This document shows, in pieces, positions 23,412-36,869 of a stretch of DNA of 64,000 nt. Made by a program: the position numbers and the translations under genes. The stretch lies in the NCBI RefSeq assembly GCF_901709675.1, contig NC_051105.1:11200104-11264103 (forward strand), written 5' to 3'. The DNA comes from Syngnathus acus. Its lineage: Eukaryota > Chordata > Actinopteri > Syngnathiformes > Syngnathidae. The notes beneath the pieces were generated by a model. It was not told where the DNA came from, did not search any database, and saw nothing but the letters and a program-made list of their open reading frames with translations. The stretch's first letter is position 1. Each line of letters starts with the position of its first letter.

Positions 23412-26400
23412 GGACACATGAGGTTTCTGCCTGACAACAAGGGTGTGCTATTTTGGTATTGGTAATGACATTTATGGTACTTATTTTTTTTATATTGATA
23501 TTTTGAGCACACTTTCACAGTTTCAGAGTGTCTTGAATGGTAAATGTTTGATGGGACTTGCCGCAATCCAGCCGCATGTTTTATTTGTTATCATGCTTAA
23601 GCTAAGAGCTATTTGTGTTCATTCCCTTGTTTTCCATCTCTAATTAATATCCTTTGAATGCATGGGGATCAATTGTACTTAATCAATTCTGGGCTGTGCC
23701 GCTGGCCTTCTAAAGGTCACTCAGATATGGAATGGGAAATAATCAGCATCACATCACAAAATGGAGGTGGGCGAGGAGGGAATGTAATTTGAATGTGGCA
23801 GGTGAATTTTTTGCATTTCTGATGGCAACAACCTGACCGTATGATTTTTCCCTCCCATCCCATTTCAAGCTTTTTTTTTTTTTTTTTTTTGGCTACGGAG
23901 GCTCACTGTACACAGCCGTGCGGCAGCTGTGTAATCCTTTTAACAACCGACGCAGCTATTAAATGAAGCAGCGGTGCAGCTGCAAATGGCCAATAAAGCC
24001 GACACAATATCATCCCTATTAAACAGTAATCTGGCCAGGCTTAAGAACTTGTGTGTGTGTGAGAGAAGGGAGGGGGTGTAAGGGAGGGGACCATAACAAA
24101 ATGTAATCAAGCAAAACATGGGGGATTTTTCTCAAGCGAAAAAAGGCCAAACAATTTCCACAGTGGCTGACATGAAAGTTCTCGGCCACTTCAGGTGACC
24201 GTCACCTTATCACGAGCGCACAAGCCCGGCCCGTCAATCCCGCACATTTATCAGCACGGATATTGCGGCAGAAAGAGGAGAAAATACCAAATTGTGTGTT
24301 TTTTAAAGTGGCCCAATCTAATTCATAAGATCACAATTTGAGAGATAGAAGTGGGTTTATTTATTTTTTGCGCCCCTTTCAGCGGCTTATGTGCACATGA
24401 AAGGCGAGCGAGGGAGCCCGAGCTGATGGAGCCTTTGAGCTCCAAGAGAGGAGCCAAACCTCTTGAAGGGGTTTTTTTTTTTCCAAGGGAGGGGGCGATA
24501 AACCAAGCGGAGGCCACGGGAGCTCCCTCCGTTAAAAAAACAAGGTGTTCCAACTTATCGGGAGTGAAATGATTACCCCTCCGCCGGGCCCATTACCGCC
24601 GGCTCTCCGGGTCAAACGCAAGCCGGGATAAAAGGGAGAAGTGAGGCCTCCTATCCAGCCACCAATCATCCATTAGCGCTGAGAACGAGGGGCTTGTCAA
24701 GTGCCCCCCCTCTGCTCTGACTCGGGCTTGTCAGTCTGCAGCATGAGAAGACGACATAATCGCAGGCTGCTTACCAATATGACAAACGATTCAGTCCAGC
24801 GTTAAAAAGTGTTCACACGAGGGCTGAACAATTTTTTTTTGCAATTTTCTTCCCCCGAAATATTGCAACATTTATTTTACATACATATTTTTTAAAATAT
24901 TTAATATTTGTTAGTCATGTTACACTATTGCTAAAAGTGTTTTCTTTTGATTGTGTAGCTTCTCCATACTGATTATTTGTATGTTGACTAGATTTTATTT
25001 TTTGTCCAATCAGATTTCAGCCTCTACCATTTTGCCATGTCAGTCTAATTTGCCCACTGTTAGTCACATCACATACACACACATATCAGCAAGAAAATCA
25101 AAAGTGCCGAGAGACAAACAAGATTTTGTTTCATCCCCAGAGAGATTTTTAATTCCTCCTCAGTGACAGCAGCATTTTTCTGTCCTCTGATTGGTCGATC
25201 AGAGCAAAACGCCATCATTGGTGCTCAAACATCTGCTGGTCAAAGGGTTACGACATCTTGACCCAGATGCTTGTTGTGAGCCTGTATACGGTGTTTTGCT
25301 TTGTTTCTTAGCATTGTCATAAGACAAAGCTATGCAAAAACATTTTTAAACATTAAACCAAGCTCTCGTGCTTGCACTGGTTTATTCCTGACGCATCTCC
25401 ATGGAAGCACCCGAATCCCGTGCAAGGCTGATGCAATGGGAGCATCTATCTACATTTAATGTCTCACTCTGTATGCATTGTGTTAGCGACCCGCAAACGG
25501 CCAGCTGACCACACGCATCTCTGCTTATAACAGCACAGGCCTTCAGGATTAAGGTCAGCGCTTTACAGCTACACTGTAAAAAAAAAAAAAAACTCCAATT
25601 GTTGGTGGCATCTCTGATAAACAGAGTGTAACAATCCTTTCTCGCACGCCTCCGTGCACAGGTCAACGTCAAGGTCCTGTCGATGATGCCTTGCTCAAAA
25701 TTGTGCAATTGCAGCGAGCATTCTATTTGGTGATATGGAGAGCGAGGCTCTCAAAAGGGGAGGGGGGGGCGGGGACGTTGCAAAGGACTGGACGCCATCT
25801 ACAGGTTCACGTTGTAGATTAAAACCAAGCTACTGGATAATAACAGTGATGACAACTGTTAGCTCAAGAAAACCGATTTCAGATTAGTTGGCCGATTATA
25901 TAAAAACTATAAGTCCAAGATTGTCGAACAAACGATTGGCAGCAACCTTGCCCACCTCGGAAGATGAGTGAGCGAAAAGCAGGTGAGAATTAGTAGGCCA
26001 CACCATAGCAGCGTTTCCATCTGGCTGTAAAAACTGAATGGCCTTTGGATTGTGACCACTCCTTAGAATTTGAAAGGGGTCCAAGCGGGAGATCAAAAAG
26101 CCGGCGCATCATTCGTCATCATTCAGATGAGATGTTGAGCACACAAACGGCCGAGAGCGGCGCGAATGCTGTTTTCGATGATCTAAAGCATCTCGTCTTG
26201 TCCTTTTCACATGCTCGCAATGAATTATGTATCGGCGGTGATTTATGGCGCGCCATGCTCAACCTTCTCCCTCTACCTCAGCGACATGGATTTTCTTGGG
26301 GAGCCAACTGGGAAAACCAAAATTGCTCAATTTAAGGAAGTAATTAAAACTGTCCACAATCAATATTTATCTGTGGAAGGATCCTGATGGGGGGTTTGGG

Positions 26401-29329
26401 GCCTCAATGTCGCCAGCCCCCTCCTCCCCCTCCCCTCAGTGTCTTGCAAAGACTCAAGACATTTTTTTAAACCAGCCAGTAATGTTCAATCTGCCCAATC
26501 GAAGCACAACGGAGAGTCACCAGAGCAGCCTTTGCCTCCCAACGACGGAAACCTCCGTCGCTAAATGCGTCACACTTGAATTCAGTCGAGTGTTCGGAGC
26601 GACGGACGGATCGTGCCCGTGTCATCAATTTTAATTATCCCCACAAGCGCTCATTTCGCTTTAGGCGCCGCTGGGAAAGCAAGAATCGGGGAGGAGAAAA
26701 TGATTTCAATCAATTTGGGATGTGGAGTGTGAGGTGAGACCCGTGTTTGTCGCAACCTTTCCCCTGGTTTTTAACACCACGCACACGCAAAACACACACA
26801 CACGTGGGTGTAATTTCTTATCTTGTTGTGTTGTTGCTGGAGGCCAGCAGGAGGCAGCCAGCAGGTCAATATAGCAAAGGTCACGCCCTGTCTCGCCAAT
26901 CTTCCAGCGTAAGTGAATGCAGCGCACGTTTAGCCATCATTACGACACGGGCGCCCGTATCTCCTCCCAATAAAATGGCGGGGGGTCCCGCCGGCCTTTT
27001 GCGCCCATGCTGCGTCAGACCGCCACCCGTGCTTTTCTAATTGGGCCGATTTAGTCGGGATTATTTCCCGGGTTCGCTGATGCCGAGCAGCGTTGTGTTG
27101 ATGATGTTTGGATTGGGGATTATTATTATTGACTGCGAAGATGAAGGGACTGTTGCTTAGTGGTCTGGCAAACTATAAACAGACTCATTAGCTAAATAGG
27201 AGCTGTGTGTGTGGCTCAACATACACATTTGCGTTAAAAGTTCCATCGTACGACTGCTGTGATTGAATCCAGATAGCAGTTGTAGTACCAAGTCTGACCT
27301 ATGGGAGGCAGCATACTGCCGAAGGTCATCCAAGCTGAGAGAGAAGAAGAAACTGAAGCACTAGAAAACAATGATTTGGCAAAAATGAGTCTTCACATCT
27401 CAATCACACACACAAAAAGATGATTTTGTACGATTTAATAAACAGACTGGGTAGAAAAAAAACCACTGACCCTTCAGGATAATCATTTGCGCACATTTGA
27501 AAATCCGATTTTGATCAGAGGAGAGAAATAATACTAGAAATTGGCTCGATTACATTGGTCAACTATAAAAATAATAAAAATTTTAAATAAATAAAAACAT
27601 TTTTTTGCACCGATTCTGATCTATTAGCTGTCGACTTATGGACAAAATAAAAATGTTGCCATGACTCAGCTTTTAGAATATCACCGCGTTGATTTTGTAA
27701 ACTATCCCAAGCAGTGGAGAGACAAAGGCGCAATTCCCTCCCGCATCCCACAAATCACGGCAAACTCGATTATCTGTAATTTATGATCTCTTCCCTCCTT
27801 GGCGCACTCTCACTGCTGCCGTTTCCCACGTGAGGTTATCACCCAACACTTAACAAATGACGCGTTTGCTTTTGTATGAATGTATTGATCAGCGCTCCGT
27901 TCAGCCCGATATCTTTCTTTATTTAGGATGGCAGCTTGGCCGGCAGGGATAACGTCTCCCCCTCCTTCAAGACCCGTCTCCTGTTTATTTTTTTGGTTGT
28001 GCCTCACTGGTTCGCCTAACTGCGCCACTCGATTGCCCGAATTCAAGCTGTCACTTGGGGCGCTGCTAGAATAACTCAAAGACAACAAATAATAATACAG
28101 AAAAAGTAGGATCAAATAATCTTGTCACGCCGGTAAAAGTGATTGCCGGGGACCGCGATCCGCAATCAATATACTAATGCCATAATTTAGAGCGGCCGCG
28201 CGGGGAGGAGGAAGCCGCCTCTCATCTGCTATTTCTTGCCTGGCTGACCAACTTTGACCTTCACTGGGAGTGAGAGCGGGATTATTGTGATGTTGGGCTC
28301 AAAGAAATCACCAACAAGAGTTGAGAGGCGACGGCTGACATTTGATGTTCGCCGTAGCCGCCGCCGAAACCTGAACTGATTAATTCTCGGTCAGCACCGG
28401 CTCTTGAGCTTCCACTTCCTCTATGACAGCAAATCCCTGACACTCACATGACAGATTGGGAAATAAAAGATGGCCGCCATTTTACTTTTTATCCTTTTTG
28501 GACATTTCATTTTGTTCTCCCAAGAATGCAGGAGGAAACTTTTTTCAGCGTGGCACATTCATTGAGCTTCATGATGAAACAAAATGGTGCCAAACACGGA
28601 AGTAGCTTCACGAGACTTTTTCTGCTTTGATTCTTCTCATCACTATCATCTATAGATTCCATGCAGAGCAGAAGCAGACATTCTAAAGTTTGTCTGAAAT
28701 TGATTGCAATTACCCAAGTGTTTGGCCGCCCCCCTCGGGTGACGCTAATGACTTAATCATTCCTAAACATGCATGCAATTTGCCTCAATTGCCTTGAACT
28801 ATATACTTGACTTTCCTGTTACAGATTTCCAATGGTGTGATTGGGCATCAACAGCTAGATCCCGGAGAAGGTTGATGAATTTAAGACATTCAAACAGACT
28901 TTAGGATGGAATCAATAATTTGGTATCTTTGTGTGCTTGGAGAGCAAAAAGTCACCATCACGTAGCTACTGGATAAAAATAAAGGATGTTGTCCTCCGAT
29001 ACAAATTGTAATTTAACTAAGTGAAGATTCATACTGTTGTGTTGTTCGACGTGCCGGCCGCCGGTATGAAAAGCAATATTACGAGTGAGGTGTGATTTAT
29101 GAAGCTGCCCGCCGATAATGCCATTTGTATTGATTCCTTTATTCCCAAAGAGTTCTCAAATTAAAAATAACATCGAAAGGAAGGAATTGTAAGCAATGAC
29201 AAATAGGAACCAGAACAAATATAACAAACTTTTTTTTTTCTTTTCATACACCAATGCCAGAAATACGTCACATTCATTTGACACTTTTATTTGACCTTTT
29301 TTTTATGTTACTGTAACGGCCTGTCTTTG

Positions 29330-29440
29330 TTTATATTTTATATCATTATATTTTTATTTTATATTATTATAATATTTATTTTATTTATATTTTATATTAT
29401 TATTATTATATTTATATAGTATTATATTTATATTAAGTTT
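29330..29440. repeat. TATTATATTTA low-complexity tract
   Basis: Nearly pure A/T sequence made of TTATATT and TATTAT units. Confidence 0.8.
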
Positions 29441-31647
29441 GTCCTCTTTGGACCATTTGACCCAGTTTAGGTTATGTTTGACCCAGCAGATATAAGAGTG
29501 AGGAAACTGAGTCGGGTTTTGCGGCCGGACTTGAGTAGAACGTGATCCCGTGCCTTTTAAAAGGCAAAGCTCTACGCTAGCATCTCCGGTCACGATTGGG
29601 CACGACAGTGACGGGAGCCAACCCGACCGAGTAATCTGACACATCTTGATGGCGGCACAACGCTGATCCAGCTGCCACGCCGGGGATTAAAAGCAGCAAC
29701 GCGGGGGCTAACAAGGGCTAGATATGAAATTTCTCCAAAGTGACACATGACAGGACAAACAATTAAGTGTCAGCGCCCCGACCCCGGGGCGACACTTTTA
29801 CACCATGACCGCCTCTTTCTGCTCCACGCATTCGTCATTCCTCCGACGGTGGCTTGGCGAGGAAAGAGATGCTCCTTGTTGGTTTTTTTTGTCCGACCGC
29901 AAGCTCGGTGTTGCTCATTGTTTATCCATTATGATGAAAAGCTGTAGAGCGCTATGAAAATGGCCGAGCTTGTAATTTGTCTTTGTCTGGCGCAGCTCGG
30001 CATCCCAGCTGAGTTGAAGAAGCGAACTTCAAAGTCGTATATATATATACATTTGTTAAATATATTCGTTTACAAAGCCTTGCTATGATGAGGCGAACTT
30101 TGAGAGAAGATCCGGCACCAAAACTAAATCGACAAGTTCAACTATGACCTGTTGCATTGAGGTAAGCGCGTCAACTAATTAATCATCACTTCTAGCATTA
30201 TAAAAAAATAAATAAAAAAAATACACGTTGCCCAGCTCGGCCTCATTTCTACAAGACAGCTGGTGACGCTTTCCTGTGATTCATGATAATCCACTTTTTA
30301 TTATGAAGGAAATATGGCATTTTTTTTACGCAGCTGGCAATGCATCAATATTGGTGGCAAGTAAGGACATATGGTCCAAACGGCAAAGAAAGGGGCCACA
30401 ATGCAAAATTCCGAATATGTAAATATTAAAAGACATATTCACATTTGGTGAGGTGCGGGAATTGAACCCGCAACACGTACCTTGACACGACCGGTGCCAA
30501 TCAACCTGGAATCCATTTTAAAAAACGTGATGACTTTCTTTCGAGTAATTGTTCACCAGTGTCGGCTAATTGCCTTAATCCTCTTTTCCCAAAGGCAGAG
30601 CATCAATGATACATATTGCCATGATAATATTACACAATCCGGTTCCAGCTCGATGATTAAGCGTAAGTACTTCACCTCATACTGTATTGTAGCAGATTAG
30701 ATAATGCATCCCATTATGTAAATGACGTGACCCATTTCTGCTCTGCGCAAATGAATGTATTTTACCTTTACGATGAGGCGCCGCAAAGCCGCAGAGCCAT
30801 TTATATGAAAATAAGCAAATATTTGCGCGGCTTCCGACGTCGCTGAGTAATCGCCTCAATGAAAAAAAATTTGAATCAATCCCGTGTATATGATCAGCGT
30901 TTAAAGCGGGAAAAACATGTCGTTACTCTTGTTCTTTAGCCCTGATGCTAATATACAGGTTAGCTTACAAGTTCCGAAACGCTATAATGACACAAACGGG
31001 TGTCGCCAAGCTAAAATCAACAGTCAAACAGATTGGACCGTTGTTTGGCATGTTCCTCAGATGGCCCGCGACAGCTCAATGTGTTAAAGTGCATCTGGGC
31101 TGTGATTTCCAACGCTGTCATGGAAGCGGCTAACATTCACGTCACATTATGTCGCAATGAGCGGGCTAATTCCGCTACAGACACATCCAGTGCTTGAGCG
31201 TTGTCGGAAAAGGGCAAGACTTCCTGCGAGCAAATCGAGTCGGGCGGTGCGGAGGAATCCGGAACGACCGATGTGGAGCGGAATGTAAAATCTTGTCATA
31301 AACAAACAAACAAATAGGTTTTGATGAGTCGGCACTTATGTGGACACTACGAGGCAACGCAGGTTGGCTGGCTTGAAACAAGAAGGGCTGAAGATACCTT
31401 TTTTTTTTTTTTCCTAAACGACATCTCGCAAACAGCGTCGTCTTGATTAAAGTTTAATTAAGGATCACATTTGGCTGCGCCTCTCACGGCGATCTACATG
31501 AGCAGATTTCCCGCGGCTTAACTCCTTGGCTGGGAAAATCCTCCTTTATTACTTTCAACCTGTTGTAAAAGCTGTTGGCACAGAGGGACGGCCGCCTCAT
31601 ACACTGGCCTTGTTTGCTTCCGGAACAATCCCAAATCTCTGGAGATA

Positions 31648-31678
<31 letters not shown>

Positions 31679-33140
31679 CACCCCCCCACTCCCCCCAATC
31701 GGCTCTCTCGAGCGCTACTTCGATTTAATACCCGTCCTATCGCGACAAGGCGCCAGCTCATTATTAATGATACTATTCATTAATTTCTTGTTGGGCTGAT
31801 GTTATTTATTAAAATATTAAAGAAAGCTCCTGAGACACAATCACATAATGAGGGATGTGTCCTCCTTCCAGCGGCAGCCGGGCCCCCCCCCCCCCTCGCT
31901 GGATGGATGGCGGGTGGAATTACCCCACTCGGACGCTGGTAGCCTGGCGCACCCTCATTAGTCGTCCTCCAGAGCTGAGTGACACCATAAATCCATTCTG
32001 CACGTCCACCGACGGCGGCCATATACAAACGCGCGGGCTGGCCTCGCCACGTTAATGAGCCATTCGCATGCACAGGGAATTGACTCCTGTCCGTCCGTCT
32101 TAGCTGGACAGTAATTTTTTTGGTGGAGAGGGGGGGGGGGGGCAGTTCAGATTTAACGCCTCGGTTTTAGTTCTCATCAAGAAACTATTAAACTTGAAAT
32201 TGAACCGGGCGGACACCTGCGAAGGGTAAACACAGGCTGGCCGGTGCAGGTTCGACAGCCTGTGGAAATGTCGTTCACTTGTGACTAAACATTATTCTGA
32301 TAATCGATTAATGGGTGGGTTATTTTGTCGATTAATTGAAATTGATTTGAAAAAATAAAAGTTTTAATTTCCAGGTGATAATGTGTGACTCCACAATCTT
32401 AACTGGATTCAACTTGTATGTGTGGCAAGAGTGCTATAAATAGACATACACATTTGCTTGACTTCGTTTTGGGTCAAAATTGAAGTGAATGGGTCTTATT
32501 TTTGTTTCCACAAAATAGTTATGCGATAGTTTTTTACAAAGACAATGATGAAAACAGCAAAGGAATATTTTGAAAAGTGTGTTTGTGTTTAAAGCAAGCA
32601 GAAAATCAATATAAACTAAATAAGCAAATAAATAAACAAATGCAGATTTACGCCTATTGCAAGTAACTTGATCTCTCAGTATACCGGGAAAAATATCCCC
32701 ACTGACTGAATGAGACGTTTTATTTTTTTGCGCCCAAGATCCTGCTGACACATTAAATTTGAGCATGCCAGCCCTAAAATGAATGGTTACAAGCAGAAAT
32801 CCCAGAAAGACATTCATCATAATAATTAATCTGATCCAATTATATAGCAAGGAGTGTAACAAATTGCAAGGGAAAATAGAGATCTATCACTGCCACGTCA
32901 TGGCGACGCCAGAGTAAAGAAGCAATTAGACAGCCAGACTTGAAACTGCTGCTGTTCCTGCTGATGGCGATGATGTCATTAGAGAGCAAAATGAGCAGCT
33001 TTATGGACTAATTACCTTTCGGGTGACAATACAATTGTCCTTTTGTACATTTGTGTCTCAAAGTGTCACTTTTACGACGGACATTTCAGGGTGGCGAGAA
33101 ATACAATTTGCCCAAACAATACAGCTGAGCACATTGGCAC

Positions 33141-33250
33141 CGTGATGTCATTTTCAGTCGACAGGACAAAATGGCCGCCCCTGAGATGGATAATAAAATA
33201 GGTGAATTTTTATGCTTAAATCATATTCCGCAAACGTAACATCAGAATGT
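33141..33250 (+). repeat. dispersed repeat fragment (copy 2)
   Basis: It contains GTGATGTCATTTTCAGTCGA followed by CAGGACAAAATGGCCGCCCC, and shares this order with 43575-43690 and, inverted, 21309-21396. Confidence 0.55.
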
Positions 33251-33920
33251 CACATTTAAACTCGTGGGGGCAGATAGAGCATTTGACTGTAAAGAAAATA
33301 TTTCACTTGATGTTTCCTTTAAACTAAACAAACTTGGTTGACGACACATAGTTGGCTCTGAAAAATTAACTCGGGAAATGAAGCGATGGAGCTCCTTGGA
33401 TATTCTCTCATGCGCCTTGTTGGCATGTGCTAATAACTGAATTAATCACCTGCCCGCCTCTCTGCCCGGGTGCGAGGGACCTGAGCATGGCAGTAATAAG
33501 ACAACGCCTTCAGGGACGCGCGGCCGAGTATAAATATCAGCTGCCGCGCGCATGTAAATCACCGGCAGATTTATTTATCTTTTAATTTCTCCTGGAAAAG
33601 GCTCTGTTGTGCTAATATCACGCAGACGGCTTTTTAGGGAGTCTTTAAGGGATGGCAGTGGTGGTGGCGGCGGGTGCAAGAAGGGAAGGAGGGAGGGAGG
33701 ACTTCATGAGTAATTAAAGGGCTGTTTGGACCGGCATAAATAATGCTGCTTGGATTGGACTTCATGCAGGAGTGCAGACAGAGCGCCTGGAAATGGGCTC
33801 TGGTGGACGGCCGACCAGCAGCAGGGGTTCACACAACACTACGCACACACTAATCGTTTGTTGATTAAATAAATGTTCAATTAAATATTTAATATCAAAA
33901 TAAAATAGATAAAAAATAAA

Positions 33921-34843
33921 TACCGTTTTTTTCCGTGTATAATACGCAAAAAATTTTTAAATCTTTTTTTTTATTTTTTTATTTTTTTTAAGAAAATCAT
34001 GGTACAACAAAACCAACAACAGGACTGACCGACAAAGACGTGGAACAAAAAGACAGGGTGACATTACCAAAGACAGGAACAGAAACCAAACAGACATCAT
34101 GACAGTAACACATGCGATGATCCGACGGTGAGCGAGGGGCAGACAGGACTTAAATACAAAACACGTTACAAGAACAATAGTGTGTTTGTACTGTGCTCTG
34201 GTCATTTCGTCAAAGAAGGGATAATAGTCCTCTTCTCTTCTTGACTGACAATGAATGGTGATAGTTTAATACAATCAGCAAATAACAAAATGTGTATTAC
34301 AGGTAATATTTTATTTCACAACACTTTGCCTTGTTCCTTTCGTCTCTGCTGTTCACTTCAAACACGCTCCATACGAACGCAATGCTCTCGTATCAGACGC
34401 TTGCTCGATCACCTGCTCGTTTGCTGTCACAATGTACCCTACACAAATCCGAAACATTTGTTGCGGCTCCGAGTCACGACGAGGGGCAAGTTTTGGTTTC
34501 CAAGGGTGTTTTTATTCCTCTTCAACGTCTCTCCCATACCTTTTTCACATGTCCGCACGTCACTTTCCTCTCTTTTCATCTGATCGCGGTGGTGCCTTTA
34601 GGGGCAGTCGGAGAAATCAACGCCAACAAAAAAAATACATCCAGCCTAGTTAAGACCATACCAAAGACTATAAAAATGGGACCCATTGCCTCCCTGCGTG
34701 TGTGACGATCATTGGGACTTAAAAAAACAAAAACAAATTGGGTGCGTATTATACATGGGTACAGGCTTTTTTCCAGCATCAACATGCCATTTTTAGGGTG
34801 CGTATTATACATGGGGGCGCATTATACACGGAAAAAAACGGTA
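33921..34843. mobile_element. 923-bp inverted-repeat DNA element with TA ends
   Basis: The first 27 bases (33921-33947) and the last 27 (34817-34843) are inverted copies with one mismatch; both ends read TACCGTTTTTTTCCGTGTAT. A GTGCGTATTATACATGGG motif is repeated inside the right end (34742 and 34799). A TA dinucleotide at each edge would fit a TA target duplication. No transposase was recognised, so it is non-autonomous. The superfamily is uncertain. Confidence 0.8.
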
Positions 34844-35574
34844 AATGACACTTGAAAATGATATCAAAATAAAACTTTATGGCACCGTGTGGACACTAAT
34901 ACATTTTTTAATGCATAATAATGAAGCATTGATTTAATCTACTTCATCAATTGGTGGCACAGAAGTTTCTTGTCAGTTAAACCTCCGAAATACGACATCA
35001 CAGAATACGCTACACTTTTTTCTCATGTGAAGATGGCACGGCAAGTGGCGCGGGTCTTCACTGAGGTGGGAAATAGAATTATTTCCTGGCACATTAGTGG
35101 AGGACTTGACAGGTCATAGAAGAGAAAGTGTAGTGGGGCGCGCTAATGGTCAGTGACACCCTCTCGCCATTGCCCAAGGAGCGCTAGCCATTTATAGAAC
35201 CTCCGCTCTCGTTGCCTTGCATTTATTTGTTTTAAAGCTCAATACGATTGCAAGAGGAAAGGCGCTGCTGTATTTCATATCTTGTGCCTCAAGTTGTATA
35301 AGTTGGACAGGCGCATTGTGAGAGGTCCAACCGCTGCCGTTATGTGTGTCATCGGGCTAAGTGTATCGGTGGTTGATTGTAATGATTCGACAGGCTCTCA
35401 AAGCGATCGCACCACATATGGCGCACACACACAAGGCCTGTTAGCATTCATTAGGCTTGAGAATGAAGCAAGTATCAGAGCAGACGCACGCTAGGCCTCG
35501 CCTGCGACTCACTGGGAGGCGGAGTAACCTTAACAGGAAGTGGCGCCACTTGTGCTCCCTCCCGTTTTAGCCTT

Positions 35575-35740
35575 GGGTGCTGGGCCGCGGGGCCCCGTTA
35601 GCCGAATGGTCGGTCCTGCCACGGGGAGGAAATGTCAGCGGCGGTTTCGGTGAGCTCCGAGTCGGCTCGGGCTCCCCGGCGTGAGTCTGACGCGATGGCG
35701 GACGGCAGTGAGCGGTGACTGCACACGGCTAGCTGATCAG
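35575..35740 (+). promoter_or_regulatory. CpG-rich patch with ATG and donor-like site
   Basis: This dense CpG patch contains GACGCGATGGCGGACGGCAG, then AGCGGTGACT, which could be read as a start codon followed by a splice donor. The frame closes at once if unspliced. It could be the first exon of a non-coding or unannotated transcript, but nothing else supports this. Confidence 0.2.
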
Positions 35741-36845
35741 CGTTACGCCACTGTCACGTACGGCGGCAACCATGATAGGGGCCCATTTCAGAAAAAGTAC
35801 TTTCAAATACTGCTCGTAAAACTAACAAATCATCCGTAAAAATAAACACAGACACCTAGCTACTTCAGTACAGCAATGAAGGATTTGTACTTGCTCACTT
35901 GCCACCACTGCTCACATTTACATATTTTTACTTTTAATGAACACGCACGTTGCATGGAAAATACACCAGGAGATAAACAAGCGTGATTTGTCATGAGCCC
36001 GCGTGCGTGCATGCGTGTGTGTGTTTGTGTGCGTCAAGCATCAATCACAGCCATCAGAATTGCCACAGTGTGCTGTCAGGCCCTATTACTACTGAATTCA
36101 TTTCCCTCAATTAATTCAAAATCTAACCCCTCGGCAGCCACCAATGTATGTTTTTTTTTCATATCGACCCACCCACCTATTTGTCAAAACGCTCTCAGTG
36201 ACAGTAGCGTGATGCATTCATTATAAAAATGAGGAACAATACTCCACACATATCATTAATTAACTCAATTGGGGGAAGCCCCGCCCCCTCCCCCGGAAAA
36301 AAAAGGCGGGAGCATTCCCGCAGCCACATTTGGATATTCACAGACTAAAACTGAAAGATGATTGTCAAAAAAGATGAACATTTAATTTCAAGGCGCTAAT
36401 ATGCCAACGCTGTCTTTCATGTGACTATTTTCCCCGACGCCAGTGAAGTGCACACGGCAGATAAGTCATCATCTGAATAAGAAGAGATAAAGAAATGTCA
36501 TCAGAGTGTATTATTGTGCGATAATTTGTCTTATCTAGATAGCTGCCCGCACATTACTCACGCTCAAAGCCGTAAACAAGACAACACGCGCCCGTGTGTG
36601 TCATTAATAAATGACACAAAAGCCTCAGCGTGCTTTTGTGGCACGTCAAAAGAGACTCCCACGCTTATATGTAGCGTTTAATTCATTAAGTGTGAACACG
36701 CTTTTAACTTCGGGAAACTCATTTGGAAGTATAATTGCCCCGAGGGATGAAAATGAACCCGTCACCCCCGCCGAGCTACCCGTGTTGCGGAATTGGAGCC
36801 AATGTCCACTTGTAAAGATTCATTTGCATCCTTAAGGGCGGGCGC

Positions 36846-36869
36846 AAAAAAAAAAAAAAAAAAAAAAAA
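36846..36869. repeat. A24 homopolymer
   Basis: An unbroken run of 24 A follows GGGCGGGCGC. No SINE or LINE body was recognised next to it. Confidence 0.85.

Larger units (their letters stand above)
23424..33920. other. gene desert, no gene seen
   Basis: Ten kilobases without a supportable gene. There are T20 at 23871-23890, AAAGGTCA sites at 23712-23719, 26876-26883 and (minus strand) 29292-29299, an AT-only tract at 29330-29440, and C15-(CA)n at 31650-31675. Blocks at 24540-24780, 30700-30860 and 33400-33790 are repeat-free with mixed composition and are plausible conserved regulatory DNA. Confidence 0.45.

Noticed and set aside
30437-30505. Possible tRNA gene on the minus strand with box B GGTTCAATTCC
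   Set aside because: The T-arm is convincing, but box A is poor and only about 32 bases upstream, and no acceptor stem pairs. It is at best a tRNA-like remnant; a similar lone box B lies near 39435.
32434-32862. 142-codon minus-strand frame
   Set aside because: It lies in AT-rich desert DNA, has mixed hydrophobic composition, no domain and no splice context.
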